25,771 bases of DNA. Origin: TMED69 sp964642505 (GTDB lineage: Bacteria > Pseudomonadota > Gammaproteobacteria > Ga0077536). Below, in pieces: positions 24,236 through 25,771 of the stretch. A program made the position numbers and the translations under genes. The notes below the pieces were generated by a model. It was not told the DNA's origin. It ran no database searches and saw nothing but the letters and a program-made list of their open reading frames with translations. Every line of letters starts with the position of its first letter. Position 1 is the stretch's first letter. Location of the stretch: positions 1-25,771 of the forward strand of contig CAZXQY010000031.1 of NCBI GenBank assembly GCA_964642505.1, given 5' to 3'.

Positions 24236-24657
24236 TGGATATAAAACAAATCTCCGCTATCGAGGCAGTGTCTTTTTTTGAATCCAACTCCGACGTTCTT
24301 TATATTGACGTACGCACCGTAGCCGAATTTGCCTTAGGTCACCCTAAAATACGATGCGTGAATATACCGGTTATTTTTCAGTACCCCAACTGCGACCGCG
24401 TTCTGGATAATGACGCTTTCCCGCTAGTAGTGAGTCATACCCTCAGCGAAGCTGATATTATTATCGTTGGGAGTGCGCGCAATGCCCGGGCTCAACGAGC
24501 AGCCAAAATAATGGTGAATTCCGGTCTTTCGAAAATTCAGTCATTAGCGGACGGTTATATTGGGTGGATAGAAGCCGGGATGCCTTCCACTAAAGATAAT
24601 AGAGATGGGGTCAGCTATGCTTCGTTGCTCACTAAGGCCCGGAGAGCAAAAAAATAG
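24235..24657 (+). CDS. Rhodanese-fold protein without the catalytic Cys
   Basis: 140 residues of rhodanese-like fold: YIDVRTVAEFALGHPK is the N-terminal signature (the usual D-V-R...E-F..GH), and GYIGWIEAGMP the C-terminal one (G-G...W...G.P). Where active rhodaneses carry C-x4-R/C-x5-R, this has VGSARNARAQRAA, with Gly at the Cys position. Sulfur transfer by persulfide is therefore unlikely; a binding or regulatory role is more likely. ATG 24235 is chosen over the GTG at 24232 because AAAGG lies five bases upstream and the ATG overlaps the preceding stop. Convergent with the FmdB-like gene. Confidence 0.82.
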   Translation: MDIKQISAIEAVSFFESNSDVLYIDVRTVAEFALGHPKIRCVNIPVIFQYPNCDRVLDNDAFPLVVSHTLSEADIIIVGSARNARAQRAAKIMVNSGLSKIQSLADGYIGWIEAGMPSTKDNRDGVSYASLLTKARRAKK

Positions 24658-24666
24658 CTCCCCAAA

Positions 24667-24948
24667 CTAAAATTTGCTGGTTCGAGGCGGAGCCGCCATC
24701 GCTGGTGTGTTCTTAAGGCTTGTACTAGCCTTTCCATAGGATTTCAGCGCTTTCGAAGGAGTAACGGGAGCATTTACAGCACTACCTCCGCCTACCAAAC
24801 GTTCGACCGGCGCGTCCGGGGGTGTATCCCCTAAATCTAAATTGGCGTGTTCACAAAGCTGACCCCACGTTTCAAATCGTAGGGACATCCCATGAACAAC
24901 TTCCATAGTTATTCCGTTCTTTTCGCAGTAGTAATCATACAAGGGCAT
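24667..24948 (-). CDS. FmdB-type small protein with degenerate zinc ribbon
   Basis: 93 residues. It begins MPLYDYYCE as in FmdB/regulatory zinc-ribbon proteins, but the two C-x2-C knuckles each keep only one Cys (Cys8 in CEKN and Cys32 in CEHA), so a four-Cys zinc site is not possible in a monomer. The C-terminal half is Ala/Ser/Pro-rich and likely disordered. ATG with TAAGG eight bases upstream. FmdB members sit beside amidase/formamidase or respiratory genes and are thought regulatory; the role here is unknown. Confidence 0.65.
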   Translation of the reverse strand: MPLYDYYCEKNGITMEVVHGMSLRFETWGQLCEHANLDLGDTPPDAPVERLVGGGSAVNAPVTPSKALKSYGKASTSLKNTPAMAAPPRTSKF

Positions 24949-25013
24949 TATAAAACCTTAAAAATCAAGTTATAGTGCCTCTGATTATAAATGATACTGA
25001 TTCTAGTCCAAAG

Positions 25014-25024
25014 TGGTCAGACCA
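25014..25024. promoter_or_regulatory. FadR/PdhR-like operator palindrome
   Basis: TGGTCAGACCA is a perfect 11-bp palindrome and matches the TGGT-n3-ACCA core bound by GntR/FadR-family regulators. It lies between the divergent FmdB-like and MFS genes, 76 bp before the MFS start. The regulator is not in the window. Confidence 0.5.
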
Positions 25025-25100
25025 ATTATTATGTCGCCGCCATGGAAATTCACAAATCGAAAGCGTTGACCGATCACGTGGAGAGGGGAATAAGGACAGA

Positions 25101-25771
25101 GTGCAAATAGAGAATCTAGGACATAATTCAATATGGCCGCGCCGCTACACTATAATCGGCTTATGCGTGCTAGCAGTGTTTGTCTGCTACATTGACCGAG
25201 TTAATATTTCAGTAGCTATCATCGCGATGCAAGCCGAATATGGCTGGAACGAGACGACGAAAGGACTGGTACTCTCGTCATTTTTTATCGGATACATGCT
25301 TTTTATGGTTCCAAGTGGTTGGTTGGCTAACCGACTGGGAGGCAAACTAATTCTGGGTGCTGCGGTTCTGTGGTGGTCAGTTTTCACCTTCCTAACACCC
25401 GTTGCAGCCAACCTGGGGTTAGCTCTTTTAATTGTTACCCGAATAGCGATGGGGGCCGGCGAAGCGGCAATGTTTCCGTCCGCCTACAACCTTTACGCCA
25501 GATGGGTACCCGAAAAGGAGAGATCCAGAGCAGTGGCTTTGCTGATCGGAGGAATCCCGCTGGGCACCCTGTTCGCGCTTGTCGTAACTGGCTGGCTTGT
25601 CAATCGATTTGGCTGGGAAAGCGTCTTTTATATTTTCGGTGTGAGCGGAATTTTTTGGTATTCACTTTGGTATTTCTTCGGGCACAACGACCCTCAATCG
25701 GATCCTAAATGCGGCCAGGAAGAAAAAGCTCTATTATCAGCAAACATTTTTGTAGAAAAAGATACGGCGAA
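25101..25771 (+). CDS. MFS transporter, ACS-family-like, cut by window edge
   Basis: The first 223 codons of a major facilitator superfamily transporter; the frame is open to the window edge. GTG start at 25101 with AAGGA four bases upstream; no in-frame ATG upstream fits. The first helix ends in CYIDRVNISVAIIAM, the D-R-x-N-I-S signature of the anion:cation symporter family (organic acids and related anions). The cytoplasmic loop 2-3 motif reads GWLANRLGGK, and RIAMGAGEAAMFPSAYNL is the typical fourth to fifth helix. About five to six membrane helices are visible. It probably imports an organic acid or the pathway substrate; the FadR-like site upstream suggests control by a GntR regulator. 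Confidence 0.85.
   Translation, partial: MQIENLGHNSIWPRRYTIIGLCVLAVFVCYIDRVNISVAIIAMQAEYGWNETTKGLVLSSFFIGYMLFMVPSGWLANRLGGKLILGAAVLWWSVFTFLTPVAANLGLALLIVTRIAMGAGEAAMFPSAYNLYARWVPEKERSRAVALLIGGIPLGTLFALVVTGWLVNRFGWESVFYIFGVSGIFWYSLWYFFGHNDPQSDPKCGQEEKALLSANIFVEKDTA

Noticed and set aside
1..25771. tRNA, rRNA, CRISPR arrays, insertion sequences
   Set aside because: No tRNA-like cloverleaf, direct-repeat array, transposase or terminal inverted repeat was noticed on reading; faint RNA genes cannot be excluded without a covariance search.

Overview
The window looks like part of a heterotrophic bacterium with a large catabolic gene set, compact operons, frequent TTG and GTG starts and AT-leaning base composition. 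It carries a tungsten/molybdenum-pterin aldehyde oxidoreductase, acyl-CoA chemistry, two different ATP-dependent carboxylase-like gene sets and a selenoprotein that needs UGA recoding. This suits an uncultured, probably marine or sediment proteobacterial-type lineage (Pseudomonadota, Desulfobacterota or Tectomicrobia-like). The window has no rRNA or other phylogenetic marker, so the assignment is a guess.

Layout. (1) 1-3121, minus strand: TauD/TfdA dioxygenase -> thiolase-like protein without thiolase catalytic residues -> acyl-CoA dehydrogenase, cut by the window edge. (2) 3220-5472, plus strand: SnoaL-like protein, exported TPR protein, HAD phosphatase and a second NTF2-fold protein. (3) 13913-5521, minus strand, tightly packed: SCP-x type thiolase -> pyruvate-phosphate-dikinase-like protein lacking its PEP/pyruvate barrel -> biotin carrier protein -> biotin carboxylase -> carboxyltransferase with altered metal ligands -> thiolase -> SDR dehydrogenase. 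(4) 14354-16785, plus strand: MBL-fold hydrolase, ArsC-like selenoprotein (UGA at 15268-15270, SECIS-like hairpin just 3'), and a MetE-C-domain-like methyltransferase. (5) 23843-16822, minus strand: 4x[4Fe-4S] ferredoxin -> AOR -> MoaD-like sulfur carrier -> hydantoinase/oxoprolinase A -> 70-residue Cys-rich TRASH-like protein -> hydantoinase/oxoprolinase B. (6) 23975-25771: unknown 86-residue protein overlapping a rhodanese-fold protein that has lost its Cys, a degenerate FmdB-type protein, and the start of an MFS transporter behind a FadR/PdhR-like palindrome.

How the genes may work together (inference). Regions 1 and 3 look like activation and beta-oxidation-like breakdown of a carbonyl or hydroxy compound: oxygenase, acyl-CoA dehydrogenase, SDR dehydrogenase and thiolases. 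A biotin carboxylase in region 3 is joined to a dikinase that keeps the ATP-grasp and phosphohistidine parts but cannot use PEP or pyruvate in the usual way. Region 5 pairs a W/Mo-pterin aldehyde oxidoreductase and its electron carrier with a HyuA/HyuB pair of the superfamily that also contains acetone and acetophenone carboxylases. The strongest direct sequence discovery is the hidden selenoprotein at 15229-15570; the most interesting candidate systems are the dikinase-biotin carboxylase operon and the AOR-HyuA-TRASH-HyuB operon.
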